The notes: generated by a model from the letters alone, not told the origin. Shown: positions 27,347 through 35,535, counted from the stretch's first letter. The stretch is DNA of 38,216 bases from Lachnospiraceae bacterium (GCA_017448245.1 JAFSLV010000034.1:1-38216), one strand, 5' to 3'. Program-made: numbers and translations.

Positions 27347-27565
27347 TCAGCTCACTGTGATCACAGCATCCGGCTCGACCTTTTTGCACGCCTTGACGGC
27401 CAGCTGTACGATTTCGTCAAAGCGGTCGTCTTCCGCCTCGAGCGTAAACTTCTGCGTCATGAAATTCACACGCGCGTCAATGACACCGTCGATCTTCTTG
27501 ATGGCGTCCTCCATCTTGGCGGCGCAGTCCGCGCAGTCCACTTCGCAGTTGAATTTCTTTTTCAT
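27347..27565 (-). CDS. Free-standing heavy-metal-associated (HMA) domain protein
   Basis: 72 residues from ATG 27565, with AAAGGAG upstream. The ferredoxin-like HMA fold carries its metal site as DCADCAAKM (Cys 11 and Cys 14). The Asp before the first Cys fits Zn/Cd HMA domains better than copper chaperones. It probably acts as a detached metal-binding domain or chaperone for the P1B ATPase, which lacks its own. Confidence 0.9.
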   Translation of the reverse strand: MKKKFNCEVDCADCAAKMEDAIKKIDGVIDARVNFMTQKFTLEAEDDRFDEIVQLAVKACKKVEPDAVITVS

Positions 27566-27591
27566 GATGGTGCTCCTTTCATTTTGTCCTT

Positions 27592-27644
27592 GCGTGAATG
27601 CGCCCCTTGGTCCATTCACCTGTGTTCACGCGTGAATGCGCCCC
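27592..27644. repeat. Direct repeat with a central palindrome between arsR and the HMA gene
   Basis: GCGTGAATGCGCCCC occurs at 27592-27606 and 27630-27644. The perfect palindrome TTCACGCGTGAA is at 27625-27636, and a further ATTCACGC begins at 27661. It lies in the transcribed gap behind arsR. Possible roles are a regulator site or an mRNA processing hairpin; none can be assigned. Confidence 0.6.
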
Positions 27645-27658
27645 GTCGCTGCAAAATC

Positions 27659-27973
27659 CTATTCACGCAGGTGTTCCAATCCGATCGCGATGATCGAACG
27701 AACATGGTCGTCCGCGAGAAAGTAAAAGATCTGCTTGCCCTCGCGGCGGTTACCGACAAGCTTCGACTGCTTCAAAATCTTGAGCTGGTGCGATACGGCC
27801 GACGGGGTCATCTTGAGTCCGTCCGCAATATCCTGCACGCAGCACTCCCTGCCGTACAGTGCCGACAGGATGCGGATCCGCGTGGAGTCTCCGAATACCT
27901 TGAACAGCTCCGCCAGATCGTATAACTCGTTTTCATCCGCAAAATTCATTTTATCATTTGAATAATTGTTCAT
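27659..27973 (-). CDS. ArsR/SmtB-family metal-sensing repressor (CzrA/SmtB type)
   Basis: 104 residues from ATG 27973. A winged-helix repressor with the recognition helix in MTPSAVSHQLKILKQ. The C-terminal helix reads DDHVRSIIAIGLEHLRE, matching the alpha5 zinc site D-x-H-x10-H-x2-E of SmtB/CzrA sensors. It also has ECCVQD at the alpha3 position used by Cd/Pb sensors, so both sites may exist. Released by Zn or Cd, it should derepress itself, the HMA gene and the ATPase. The start is set by the consensus promoter ending seven bases upstream, which implies a leaderless mRNA. GGAGGAAGGAGGAG upstream is promoter spacer, not a ribosome site. Confidence 0.92.
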   Translation of the reverse strand: MNNYSNDKMNFADENELYDLAELFKVFGDSTRIRILSALYGRECCVQDIADGLKMTPSAVSHQLKILKQSKLVGNRREGKQIFYFLADDHVRSIIAIGLEHLRE

Positions 27974-28009
27974 ATGTTGAATTATATATCTCCTCCTTCC
28001 TCCTGTCAA
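27955..28009 (-). promoter_or_regulatory. Consensus promoter and ArsR/SmtB operator of the metal operon
   Basis: TTGACA (28004-28009), 17 bases, TATAAT (27981-27986) on the minus strand. Just downstream, covering the start site and first codons of arsR, is ATATGAACAATTATTCAAAT. Its core TGAACA..TATTCA (27959-27972) matches the known inverted repeat of SmtB/CzrA operators. Binding there would block RNA polymerase at the start site. Confidence 0.85.
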
Positions 28010-28122
28010 GAGGATTATTTACGTTTTTGCATCAACAGAAGATTATTTCCGCTTTGGTTTCAATCCGACTTTATGTCCGAATTTTCAAATCCCGCATGCA
28101 TCTTTGTCCGCAGATCCGGCAC

Positions 28123-28151
28123 TTGACTTCCCGCATAAAAGGGTGTAATAT
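28123..28151 (+). promoter_or_regulatory. Promoter of the aroF-pheA operon
   Basis: TTGACT (28123-28128), 17 bases, TAATAT (28146-28151). The expected start is at about 28158-28160, the first base(s) of the leader peptide ATG. The stretch 28010-28122 before it holds no gene that I can see. Confidence 0.8.
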
Positions 28152-28159
28152 ACCCCATT

Positions 28160-28258
28160 ATGTGCAGAAAACAGACGGGACAAACACAGAACGGATTTTT
28201 TTACTTTTACGGAGGCTATTACTTTACGTCCTCCGCTGTTTTGGTTGCCCGGATATAG
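28160..28258 (+). CDS. Phe/Tyr-rich leader peptide (attenuator peptide)
   Basis: A 32-codon open frame, ATG to TAG, too short for routine gene calls. Residues 13-22 read FFYFYGGYYF, so eight of ten residues are Phe or Tyr. It lies between the promoter and aroF-pheA, whose products make phenylalanine and tyrosine precursors. The -10 box ends eight bases before the ATG and there is no ribosome site, so the mRNA would be leaderless. Ribosome stalling at these codons when charged tRNA-Phe or tRNA-Tyr is scarce would change folding downstream, as in classical pheL attenuation. Confidence 0.8.
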   Translation: MCRKQTGQTQNGFFYFYGGYYFTSSAVLVARI

Positions 28259-28320
28259 ACTGCGTCGAGATTGTTTTGTAGACATGAAGCGGTTCTGCCG
28301 GGTGGCGGGACCGCTTCTTT
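28210..28320 (+). promoter_or_regulatory. Transcription attenuator of aroF-pheA
   Basis: Hairpin 1 (28210-28215 with 28230-28235, CGGAGG/CCTCCG) has the Tyr-Tyr-Phe codons in its loop. Hairpin 2 (28286-28293 with 28310-28317, GAAGCGGT/ACCGCTTC, plus inner GCC/GGC) is followed by TTTGT and looks like a weak intrinsic terminator just before the aroF ribosome site. TTGCCCGG at 28244-28251 can pair with CCGGGTGG (28298-28305) inside hairpin 2, including three G-U pairs, and is a candidate antiterminator. The pairing scheme is my inference from hand folding. Confidence 0.65.
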
Positions 28321-28340
28321 GTAATCAGGGAGGATAAGCC

Positions 28341-29348
28341 ATGATCGTCGTATTAAAAAACAACGTGCAGGAAGAAAAACGTACACAGCTCATCGAGTGG
28401 ATCGAATCGCAGGGCTTAAGAGTCCATGTCTCCACCGGCGATTATCAGACCGTGCTCGGCCTTCTGGGCAATACCGACAGAATTGACATGGAACTGATTG
28501 CCAGCATGGAAATCGTGGATACGGTGAAGCGGATCAGTGATCCCTTCAAACGCTGCAACCGCAAATTTCATCCGGAGGATACCATTGTTGATGTTGCGGG
28601 CGTGAAAGTGGGGCATGGCAACTTCTGCGTGATTGCGGGTCCCTGCTCCGTGGAATCCGAGGAACAGATCAAGGAGGTCGCAAGAGCCGTCAAGACGGCC
28701 GGTGCGCAGATGCTCCGTGGAGGCGCCTTCAAGCCGCGTACATCTCCTTATGATTTTCAGGGACTCAAGGCGGACGGCCTCGAGCTGTTAAAGGCCGCCC
28801 GCGAAGAAACGGGGCTTCCGATTGTATCGGAATGCATGGGTGTGACGGATCTTGCGCTGTTTGAGGATGTGGACGTCATCCAGATCGGCGCCAGAAACAT
28901 GCAGAATTTTGAGCTGCTCAAGGCGGTCGGACGGCTCAGCAAGCCCGTTCTTTTAAAGCGCGGGCTGGCCAATACGCTGAAGGAATTTCTGATGAGTGCG
29001 GAATATATCATGTCCGAGGGCAATGACCGTGTGATTCTGTGCGAACGCGGCATCCGTACCTTTGACGATTATACGCGCAACACGCTGGATCTGGCTGCGG
29101 TTTCGATGCTCAGGGAACTGACACACCTGCCGATCATTGTCGATCCCTCCCACGCCACGGGAATCGCAAGGCTCGTTCCCCCGATGGCGCTTGCGGCGAC
29201 AGCCTCCGGCGCGGACGGTCTCATCATCGAGGTGCACAACGATCCGATGCATGCGCTTTGTGACGGCGCACAGTCCCTGAAGCCGGAAGAATTTGATCGT
29301 CTGATGCGGCGGATCGGACGTATCCGCGACATCATCAGCGAATCCTGA
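28341..29348 (+). CDS. aroF: 3-deoxy-7-phosphoheptulonate synthase (DAHP synthase, type I beta)
   Basis: 335 residues. First enzyme of aromatic amino acid synthesis, joining phosphoenolpyruvate and erythrose-4-phosphate. A ferredoxin-like N-terminal domain (about 1-70, often the feedback site) precedes the barrel. Barrel motifs: [43 protein letters not shown] and DPSHATG. GGGAGGA precedes the ATG. It is followed by pheA after 25 bases, and both sit behind the Phe/Tyr attenuator. Confidence 0.96.
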   Translation: MIVVLKNNVQEEKRTQLIEWIESQGLRVHVSTGDYQTVLGLLGNTDRIDMELIASMEIVDTVKRISDPFKRCNRKFHPEDTIVDVAGVKVGHGNFCVIAGPCSVESEEQIKEVARAVKTAGAQMLRGGAFKPRTSPYDFQGLKADGLELLKAAREETGLPIVSECMGVTDLALFEDVDVIQIGARNMQNFELLKAVGRLSKPVLLKRGLANTLKEFLMSAEYIMSEGNDRVILCERGIRTFDDYTRNTLDLAAVSMLRELTHLPIIVDPSHATGIARLVPPMALAATASGADGLIIEVHNDPMHALCDGAQSLKPEEFDRLMRRIGRIRDIISES

Positions 29349-29373
29349 ACCATTGCAAAGAAAGGCGGAAACC

Positions 29374-30516
29374 ATGGAACTGCACACATACCGGGAACAG
29401 ATCAACGAAATCGACGAACAGCTTCTGCAATTATTCGAACAACGGATGAAGGTATCCCTGGATATTGCTGAGTGGAAAAAGAAGGAGGGGCGTCCCGTAC
29501 CCGATCTGCAAAGAGAGCGGGAAAAGATCAATGAAGTCAGGGACCGTCTTCCGGAGGAATTAAAGGATTACGGAACGAGCCTGTACGGTCTGCTGATGGA
29601 TCTGTCCAAATCCTATCAGCGAAGCCATACCTCAGAACAGGGAAAAACGTCTGCGGGGATCGGGGACGCGTTAAAGAAGACGCCGCAGGTGTTTCCGGAG
29701 GATGCGGCGGTGGCCTGCCAGGGCGTGGAGGGCGCTTATTCGCAGATCGCCTGTGCGCGTATTTTCCGGCATCCGAACGTCTTGTATTTTGATACCTTCC
29801 CTGCCGTGTTCTCCGCCATCGAGAAAGGACTGTGCCGCTACGGCATGTTGCCTCTCGAAAATTCCACGGCAGGCAGCGTCAACCAGGTCTATGATCTGAT
29901 GATGCAGCATCATTTCAGTATCGTCCGAAGCGTGCGTATCAAGGTCGATCACCATCTGCTGGCAAGAAAAGGCGTTGCGCTGTCCGATATCCGCACGATT
30001 TATTCGCATGAGCAGGCAATCAGCCAGTGTGCGGGCTTTCTTTCCACCCTGCAAGGCGTAAACGTTGTGCCCTGCGAAAACACGGCGGCTGCCGCGCGAA
30101 TGGTTGCGGAGTCCGAAAGAGAGGACATCGCGGCACTATCCTCCCGTTCCTGTATGGATCTGTATGATCTGGCGTGTCTGAAGGCGGATGTGCAGGACAG
30201 CGCCAACAACTATACCCGGTTTATCTGCATCTCAAAGGAGCCGGAGATCTATCCGGGTGCGGACCGCACCTCGATGATGCTGGTGCTGCCGCACACCCCG
30301 GGCTCTCTCTACCGGACACTGTCGCGCTTCTATGCACACGGAATCAATATCAACAAGCTGGAATCCCGCCCGATGCCGGAACGCAATTTTGAATTCATGT
30401 TTTATTTCGACATTGAAGGAAGCGTCTATGCACCGCGCTTTACGCGTCTGATCGATGATCTGGAGAGCAGTTGCGAGAGTTTTGTATATCTGGGCAGTTA
30501 TACGGAGATTTTCTGA
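29374..30516 (+). CDS. pheA: Bifunctional chorismate mutase / prephenate dehydratase
   Basis: 380 residues from ATG 29374, preceded by AAAGGCGG; the ATG at 29353 has no site. It makes phenylpyruvate from chorismate. The domains are an AroQ chorismate mutase at 1-90 ([19 protein letters not shown], then KKKEGRPV), a prephenate dehydratase at about 110-290 ([23 protein letters not shown], and YTRFICIS with the catalytic TRF), and a C-terminal ACT domain with the Phe-binding ESRP in [14 protein letters not shown]. Phe feedback is therefore likely in addition to attenuation. Confidence 0.96.
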   Translation: MELHTYREQINEIDEQLLQLFEQRMKVSLDIAEWKKKEGRPVPDLQREREKINEVRDRLPEELKDYGTSLYGLLMDLSKSYQRSHTSEQGKTSAGIGDALKKTPQVFPEDAAVACQGVEGAYSQIACARIFRHPNVLYFDTFPAVFSAIEKGLCRYGMLPLENSTAGSVNQVYDLMMQHHFSIVRSVRIKVDHHLLARKGVALSDIRTIYSHEQAISQCAGFLSTLQGVNVVPCENTAAAARMVAESEREDIAALSSRSCMDLYDLACLKADVQDSANNYTRFICISKEPEIYPGADRTSMMLVLPHTPGSLYRTLSRFYAHGININKLESRPMPERNFEFMFYFDIEGSVYAPRFTRLIDDLESSCESFVYLGSYTEIF

Positions 30517-30551
30517 GGTCAGATGTCGTCCCTCCGCCCCGGGTCGCAGGA

Positions 30552-30580
30552 TTGACAATTGCGGGGTGCGCTTATATAAT
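30552..30580 (+). promoter_or_regulatory. Consensus promoter of the tRNA-Pro/tRNA-Gly genes
   Basis: TTGACA (30552-30557), 17 bases, TATAAT (30575-30580): a perfect sigma-A promoter 30 bases before tRNA-Pro. A GC-rich stretch follows the -35 box. A second TTGACA at 30595 has no -10 box before the tRNA. Confidence 0.9.
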
Positions 30581-30610
30581 GGATTTTGCGTTGGTTGACA
30601 GCGATCCCTG

Positions 30611-30684
30611 CGGGGTGTGGCTCAGTTTGGCAGAGCGCCTGGTTTGGGACCAGGAAGTCGCAGGTTCGAATCCTGTCACCCCGA
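30611..30684 (+). tRNA. tRNA-Pro (anticodon TGG)
   Basis: Complete cloverleaf of 74 bases. The acceptor is CGGGGTG/CACCCCG with discriminator A, the anticodon stem CCTGG/CCAGG encloses TTTGGGA (TGG at 30645-30647), and the T arm is GCAGGTTCGAATCCTGT. CCA is not encoded. Confidence 0.97.
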
Positions 30685-30742
30685 TGCGTGTATAAACAGG
30701 ACTGTGCACCTGTTGCACAGACCGTAAGAACGGGTGAATTGT

Positions 30743-30813
30743 GCAGATGTAGTTCAGTGGTAGAACACCAGCCTTCCAAGCTGGATATGCGGGTTCGATT
30801 CCCGTCATCTGCT
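30743..30813 (+). tRNA. tRNA-Gly (anticodon TCC)
   Basis: Complete cloverleaf of 71 bases. The acceptor is GCAGATG/CATCTGC with discriminator T, the anticodon stem CCAGC/GCTGG encloses CTTCCAA (TCC at 30775-30777), and the T arm is CGGGTTCGATTCCCG. It lies 58 bases after tRNA-Pro, likely on one transcript. It abuts the stop codon of the convergent permease gene, and no terminator is visible between them. Confidence 0.97.
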
Positions 30814-32001
30814 CTATGCTTTTTCCGAACGCTTTTTGATGATGTAAAGCGTGAGCATGAGAAGTGCGGCGGCGAAGGCGCCCTGGATCAGGAAGGACTG
30901 CCGGATCAGGGAAAGGTCCGCCGTATTCAGCCCGCCCTGCCGCATCCCGAGCATATTGCAGACGCGCACATACCACCAGACCGGCAGAAAGCGGGAAAAG
31001 CGCTGCACGTTTTCGTTTAGGACATCGAGCGAAACGAAGACGCCGCCGAGGAAGCACATCCCGAGGCTGATCACATTGGTGAGCGCCGTGATGGCGATCT
31101 CGCTCTTTGCGATATTGCCGATGAAAAAGGCGATGGAGGCCGCCACCATCAGGAACAGGAAGGAATTGAGCAAAAACCATCCGCGGTGCGGACTGAAGAA
31201 AAAGTCCGTGCCGTCCGCCGCGAGCAGGATCAGGATGGACAGCACCCAGAACACCACAAAGACGAGGCAAAACGCCACCAGCCCCTGCAACGCCTGCGTG
31301 CGCTCCGGTATGGGACAGGCTTTTAGGCGGTCCGCCACCTGCTTTTCCCGGAAGGCCTTGAGTACAAAGCTCACGCTGAAAATCAGCACGGCAAGATACA
31401 GATAAGGATAGTAGTTGAAGGTGTAGGCGTATTCCGGCATGTGGTCGTAATCATAGGCACCCTCCGCAATCCGCACCTCCGACTCGCTTCCCTTGAGCGC
31501 AAGCACTTTCTCCACCGCTTCCTTTTCCTCGTAGCCCGCCGCAAGGTAGGTGCCGACACGCGAAAGAAACTGCTCGATGTCGGCATCAAGGTAATATCCC
31601 GCGGCATTGCCGGGCAGCTTGACGACCTCGAGCTGTGGCTCGGATGAGGTGTCTGTAAGGCTTTCCCCAAACCCCTCCGGGATCGTCAACACATAAACGG
31701 CCTCGCGGTAGTAGAGCTTTCTTGTCAGCTCCGTCTCGTTCCCGTCGGAGGGAATGATCTCGTTTTCCTGCGCAAGAAAATCGATCAATCCCTTTGAAAT
31801 CACACTTTCGTCACGGTCTGTCACCGCAATCCCCACCGCGCTCTTCGCAAACATTTGACGCACGACGTCTCCCTGCGATCTCGTGATCATGACGGAAATC
31901 GTCATGAAGATCGCAAAGTACATCAGCATGTAGCCGGCATTTTTCCGGATCATTGCCAGATACAGATGAAACACGGTCATCGATCGTTCAGATGCTTTCA
32001 T
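30814..32001 (-). CDS. ABC-2 type transporter permease (second permease)
   Basis: 395 residues. One N-terminal membrane helix (about 20-40), an extracellular region of about 150 residues, and a cluster of about five helices near the C-terminus form the ABC-2 exporter layout of YhgE/NatB-like permeases. GGAGG precedes the ATG at 32001, and the gene overlaps the upstream permease by 14 bases. With that permease and the ATPase it forms an exporter of unknown cargo, perhaps a peptide, antibiotic or lipid. Confidence 0.88.
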   Translation of the reverse strand: MKASERSMTVFHLYLAMIRKNAGYMLMYFAIFMTISVMITRSQGDVVRQMFAKSAVGIAVTDRDESVISKGLIDFLAQENEIIPSDGNETELTRKLYYREAVYVLTIPEGFGESLTDTSSEPQLEVVKLPGNAAGYYLDADIEQFLSRVGTYLAAGYEEKEAVEKVLALKGSESEVRIAEGAYDYDHMPEYAYTFNYYPYLYLAVLIFSVSFVLKAFREKQVADRLKACPIPERTQALQGLVAFCLVFVVFWVLSILILLAADGTDFFFSPHRGWFLLNSFLFLMVAASIAFFIGNIAKSEIAITALTNVISLGMCFLGGVFVSLDVLNENVQRFSRFLPVWWYVRVCNMLGMRQGGLNTADLSLIRQSFLIQGAFAAALLMLTLYIIKKRSEKA

Positions 32002-33112
32002 AACGCGTCCTCCGTAAGGAAAGGAAGGCCAAAAGGGTCATCACGGCCGCAAAGGCAAAGAGCAGGATGAGGCGCAGCCGCAGTGCCGCAGGATCGTTGT
32101 AAATATTGAGGTAATACAGCGCATCGCTGATGAGGGCCGCCGGGTTGATGCGGTTGAGCACGGGCACATTGCGCTCGATGATCACCTTCATCTCGCCAAA
32201 CATCAGCCCTGCCAGAAAACACAGGAAAAGCGGCAGTCCCACCAGAATCGTCGTCTTTGCGCCCGCGGACAGCTTCGTGCCGCCGACAACCATCCCGAGC
32301 GAGACGCCGACCATCGCGCCGAGCAGACAGATAAAAGCCATCCCGAAGAAATTGCCGCCGAGGGAAATCCTCAGGACATATTGCAGAAAGAGCAGGAACA
32401 CGATCGCGGAAACAAACTGAACCGTGATGCCGACCAGGAGATCCGTCAGCACCGCCCTGCTCTTGTACTCCGGCGAAATGCTGCGTCTCGCCGCGCAGGC
32501 GGAGACATTGGCCGCGCTCTCCTCCCCGAGCTTCTGTCCCGTGAAGCAGCCAAAGAAGCACATCATCGCGATGCAGGCAAAGAAGTATTCCAGCACCGTT
32601 TCATAAGTCTTTCCGCCAAGCGTCACCTCGCGGATATGGGAGACATCCTCTCCCATCACGGCGACCGCCTCCTCGATCCGCTCCGGATGCTCCATGCCGA
32701 TCTCCCGGTACATCGTCGCGTTTTTGATATAAGCATCCAGCAGCATCGAAAGCACGGTTTCCCGGATGCCGCTTTTGCCGACAGTGAGGGTGGGATTGCC
32801 GTCTGCGCCGTCCGCAAAAAAAATGCCCTCGACACCCTCCGCAGCAAGCGCCTCCAGCGCTTCTTCCTCCGTCATCCTTGTAACGGTGATGAGCTCTCCG
32901 TCCATGGCATCAATAAAGGAAGCAAAGAGGGCAGACGGCGCTTCCCCCTCCTCCGTCACCAGCGCCACGGGGATCTCTGTCCAGGTATCCTTGCCGAGAT
33001 CGCCGAAGGCGATGTAAAAAAAGCTCGCGAGGATGATCGGATAAAAGAGTCCCCAGAACATGTTGCCGTAACCGCGGAGCGTTTGTAAAAAGCGGTACTT
33101 CATCGTCTGCAT
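31988..33112 (-). CDS. ABC-2 type transporter permease (first permease)
   Basis: 374 residues. One helix near 20-38 (GLFYPIILASFFYIAF), an extracellular domain, and five or six C-terminal helices. The family is that of the neighbouring permease, but the sequences are only distantly alike, pointing to a heterodimeric exporter. The ATG shares one base with the ATPase stop (TGATG). A second ATG nine bases further in could also serve. Confidence 0.88.
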   Translation of the reverse strand: MQTMKYRFLQTLRGYGNMFWGLFYPIILASFFYIAFGDLGKDTWTEIPVALVTEEGEAPSALFASFIDAMDGELITVTRMTEEEALEALAAEGVEGIFFADGADGNPTLTVGKSGIRETVLSMLLDAYIKNATMYREIGMEHPERIEEAVAVMGEDVSHIREVTLGGKTYETVLEYFFACIAMMCFFGCFTGQKLGEESAANVSACAARRSISPEYKSRAVLTDLLVGITVQFVSAIVFLLFLQYVLRISLGGNFFGMAFICLLGAMVGVSLGMVVGGTKLSAGAKTTILVGLPLFLCFLAGLMFGEMKVIIERNVPVLNRINPAALISDALYYLNIYNDPAALRLRLILLFAFAAVMTLLAFLSLRRTRYESI

Positions 33113-34041
33113 CAGTCGCGTAACTCCTTTCCGGTGATTTCGAGAAAGACATCGTTCAAGGTCGGCTGCTCCGAAAAGACATTGGCAAAGCGGACCTCCT
33201 CCCCCTCCAGATAGTGCAACAGCGACAGCAGATGCCCCGTGCCGTTTTCGTATTTGATTTTCAGCTCCTCGTTTTCATAGGAAAGATCATAGACATGCGG
33301 CATCGTGCGGATGTGTTGCTGCTGTTCCTTAGTCAGCGCCACCCCCTCCACCGTCACCGTCTCTCCGGTGCGGATCATTTCCTTCAGCTCCTGGCTCGTA
33401 CCGCAGGCCACCTGCTGCCCGTGATCGATGATCGCGATGCGCGTGCAGATCTGCTCGACCTCCTCCATGTAATGGGAGGTGTAGATGATCGTGGAGCCCG
33501 ACTTATTGAGCGCACGGATATCCTCGAGAATGCGGTTTCTGCTCTGCGGGTCGACCGCGACCGTCGGCTCGTCCAAAATGATGAGCCTCGGCTTGTGCGC
33601 GATGCCGCAGGCGATGTTTAAGCGGCGAAGTAAGCCTCCGGAGAGCTTTTTCGGTACTTTTTTGCGGTATTCCGCAAGGCCCGTGGCTTCTATCGCCTCC
33701 TCCACGAGCTGCCTGCGTTTTTCTTTGTCCGGCACATACAGGCCGCAGAAGTAATCGATGTTTTCCTGCACGCTGAGTCTGTCAAAGACCGCGACGTCCT
33801 GAAAAACCACGCCGATCTGCCGTTTGAGGTCATAGGCGGTCGGCGACATCTCCCGTCCGAACAGGCGTATGTCTCCGCGGTCGTATTTGAGAAGCGCAAG
33901 CATGCAGCCGATCGTCGTCGTCTTGCCGGATCCGTTTGGCCCGAGCAGCCCGAAGATTTCGCCCTCCTCCACCGTCAGGTCCAGATGATCGAGCGCAAGC
34001 GTGTCACCGTAGCGTTTTACCAGGTCCTTGATTTCTACCAT
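33112..34041 (-). CDS. ABC transporter ATP-binding protein of the ABC-2 exporter
   Basis: 309 residues. Walker A LLGPNGSGKTTTIG is near 33-46, the signature KLSGGLLRRLNIA near 137, and Walker B LIILDEPTVAVDP near 158. The C-terminal extension of about 90 residues fits drug or lantibiotic exporter ATPases (CcmA/NatA group). AAGGAGG lies nine bases before the ATG. It is the first gene of the three-gene operon and is preceded by TGACAT-type sites that may bind a regulator. Confidence 0.94.
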   Translation of the reverse strand: MVEIKDLVKRYGDTLALDHLDLTVEEGEIFGLLGPNGSGKTTTIGCMLALLKYDRGDIRLFGREMSPTAYDLKRQIGVVFQDVAVFDRLSVQENIDYFCGLYVPDKEKRRQLVEEAIEATGLAEYRKKVPKKLSGGLLRRLNIACGIAHKPRLIILDEPTVAVDPQSRNRILEDIRALNKSGSTIIYTSHYMEEVEQICTRIAIIDHGQQVACGTSQELKEMIRTGETVTVEGVALTKEQQQHIRTMPHVYDLSYENEELKIKYENGTGHLLSLLHYLEGEEVRFANVFSEQPTLNDVFLEITGKELRD

Positions 34042-34062
34042 CGAAAAAGCCTCCTTCTTCCT

Positions 34063-34139
34063 GATGTCACCAGTTTACACCGGAGGAGGAGGCTTTATAA
34101 GTGAAGGATGTCACCTTTTCCTGCATGACAAATGTCACA
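34063..34139 (-). promoter_or_regulatory. Upstream control region of the ABC-2 operon
   Basis: The perfect palindrome TGACA-AA-TGTCA is at 34126-34137. The nonamer GATGTCACC occurs at 34063-34071 and 34107-34115, and AATGTCACA at 34131-34139. On the minus strand TATAAA (34093-34098) could be a -10 box, with no good -35 box at 17 bases, which fits an activator-dependent promoter. The DesK-type two-component system encoded at 36201-37989 is a candidate regulator (inference). The stretch to 34185 also holds a GCCCG/CGGGC hairpin without a T-run. Confidence 0.45.
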
Positions 34140-34185
34140 TTGCCGCGGTGCGACATGCCCGTAACGGGCAAAACGACTATTTTCC

Positions 34186-35535
34186 CTACTGCGATATCCG
34201 GAAACCCTCCTCCGCATTTCCCGTGAGGATCAGTGTTTGAAGGGTTCCGGAGGCGTTCGGGAAAACGATACGATCCGCCACGCGATGTTCTTTTCCGTCG
34301 GTCGTGTGAATGATAAACTCGAGATGCATCTCCTCCTGGGAAGGAGCCGGCGCTTCTATATCAAACCACATCGTATCTCCGCCCAAAAGAGGTGTCTCAT
34401 CCGCATTCATGCCGCCTCCGCTTTGCACAAGCGCATCCCCCCGGAACAAAGCGAACGTGATATAGGAGATTTCCTCCTCCGTGTCCATCCGCATGCCAAA
34501 CCGGAGGCTGTGATCAACCGGAGGAGTTGTGCTGTCAAAATACGAATAGGAATCGAGATTTGCCTTGTGGAGGAGCTCATCCGTCAGCCTCGCGCTCGTC
34601 ATGCAGTTTTTGACATCCTGCCCGAAAAATGCGGACGCGTCCTCCTTCGTGACGGCTGTCGAAAGCGTTTCCCCGTCACAATCGTACACGAACTCCACCG
34701 CGTCCAGGTTCCCGATGACCGCAAGCATCATATATGCAAAGGAATGCATCAGGCGCTCCTTGTCCTCCCTGTTTTCGGACGGAATGTCCTCCTTTATCAG
34801 AAGCCTCCATGTGAGCGGCGCAGCGTCCGACTTCAGCTCATTTTCGTACGGTCCGAAATGCGCCCCCAGATTCAGGACATTTGCGGTTTTCTGATTTGCG
34901 GGCATATCGCCCATATAGTCATGGCGCGTCTCATATACATCGGACGCAAGCGCGGAAACACGCGCCCCGTCATGCCAGATGATCCGTCCGTCCAGGCAGA
35001 CCGTATGGATATCCACATCATAATCATAATCGGCGTTGAATGTCAGTCTCTCTTCATCCATGAAAAAGAGTCTGCGCCTTCCCCTTGCCGTAAACGTCAC
35101 AACACCGTCCTGCTCCGTTTCGGAAAAACCCTTGATGATGTAATACGCGTTGGACCTTGCCTCTCCCTGAATGGATAAATGATTTCCGTCCACCCGGATA
35201 TCAAAGATGTTGATGGCGCCGTACATCGGCTCTCCAATGACAAAAACGCGGACACAAAACAGGGCAAGAAAACACAGTACACCAAGGACGGCGCCCGCTA
35301 AAATGATGCGGTTGCGTTTTCTGTTTTTCTTCAGAAAATCGATTTCCTCCGCATCCGCCCGGTCCGGAGTCCCGGGGATTTCCTCCTCCGTGCGCATGGC
35401 CTGCAACGTGCGCCGGCAATCCTCGCAGCCTGCCACATGCGCTTCCAGCAGGGCATTGCTCGCTCCGGAGGTCAGCCCGTCTATATAGGACGGCATCAGA
35501 TCCTTTGCCACATCACAAGGAATGTCATTCATCAT
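34186..35535 (-). CDS. Anti-sigma factor with zinc-finger and single membrane helix
   Basis: About 449 residues. The cytoplasmic N-terminus has the anti-sigma pattern CDVAKDLMPSYIDG then EAHVAGCEDC (HxxxCxxC). One membrane helix (about 73-98, IILAGAVLGVLCFLALFCV) follows, and then a large extracellular domain of about 350 residues with no recognised fold. It should hold the ECF sigma factor encoded immediately upstream until a surface signal is sensed. I start it at 35535 because AAAGG is nine bases upstream; 35544 is too close. It overlaps the sigma gene by 11 bases. Confidence 0.85.
   Translation of the reverse strand: MMNDIPCDVAKDLMPSYIDGLTSGASNALLEAHVAGCEDCRRTLQAMRTEEEIPGTPDRADAEEIDFLKKNRKRNRIILAGAVLGVLCFLALFCVRVFVIGEPMYGAINIFDIRVDGNHLSIQGEARSNAYYIIKGFSETEQDGVVTFTARGRRRLFFMDEERLTFNADYDYDVDIHTVCLDGRIIWHDGARVSALASDVYETRHDYMGDMPANQKTANVLNLGAHFGPYENELKSDAAPLTWRLLIKEDIPSENREDKERLMHSFAYMMLAVIGNLDAVEFVYDCDGETLSTAVTKEDASAFFGQDVKNCMTSARLTDELLHKANLDSYSYFDSTTPPVDHSLRFGMRMDTEEEISYITFALFRGDALVQSGGGMNADETPLLGGDTMWFDIEAPAPSQEEMHLEFIIHTTDGKEHRVADRIVFPNASGTLQTLILTGNAEEGFRISQ

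Noticed and set aside
27991-28004. GGAGGAAGGAGGA as the arsR ribosome site
   Set aside because: It is exactly the 17-base spacer of a TTGACA/TATAAT promoter and would be untranscribed; it is also 16 bases or more from the ATG.
27958-28281. 107-codon plus-strand frame across the arsR promoter and the aroF leader
   Set aside because: It would cross a consensus divergent promoter, the aroF promoter and the leader peptide in another frame, with no ribosome site.
28286-28320. T-box-like GGGTGG...ACCGC in the aroF leader
   Set aside because: The T-box core needs GGGTGGNACCGCG; here extra GGG separates the halves, and no Stem I or specifier domain precedes it. The leader is only about 180 bases and contains a coding Phe/Tyr peptide, which explains it better.
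28285-28338. Second small frame starting ATGAAGCGGTTC in the attenuator
   Set aside because: It lies within the terminator hairpin, has no ribosome site and shows no codon bias of interest.
34146-34175. Terminator at GCCCGTAACGGGC
   Set aside because: The five-pair stem is not followed by a T-run on either strand, so it is not a convincing intrinsic terminator.
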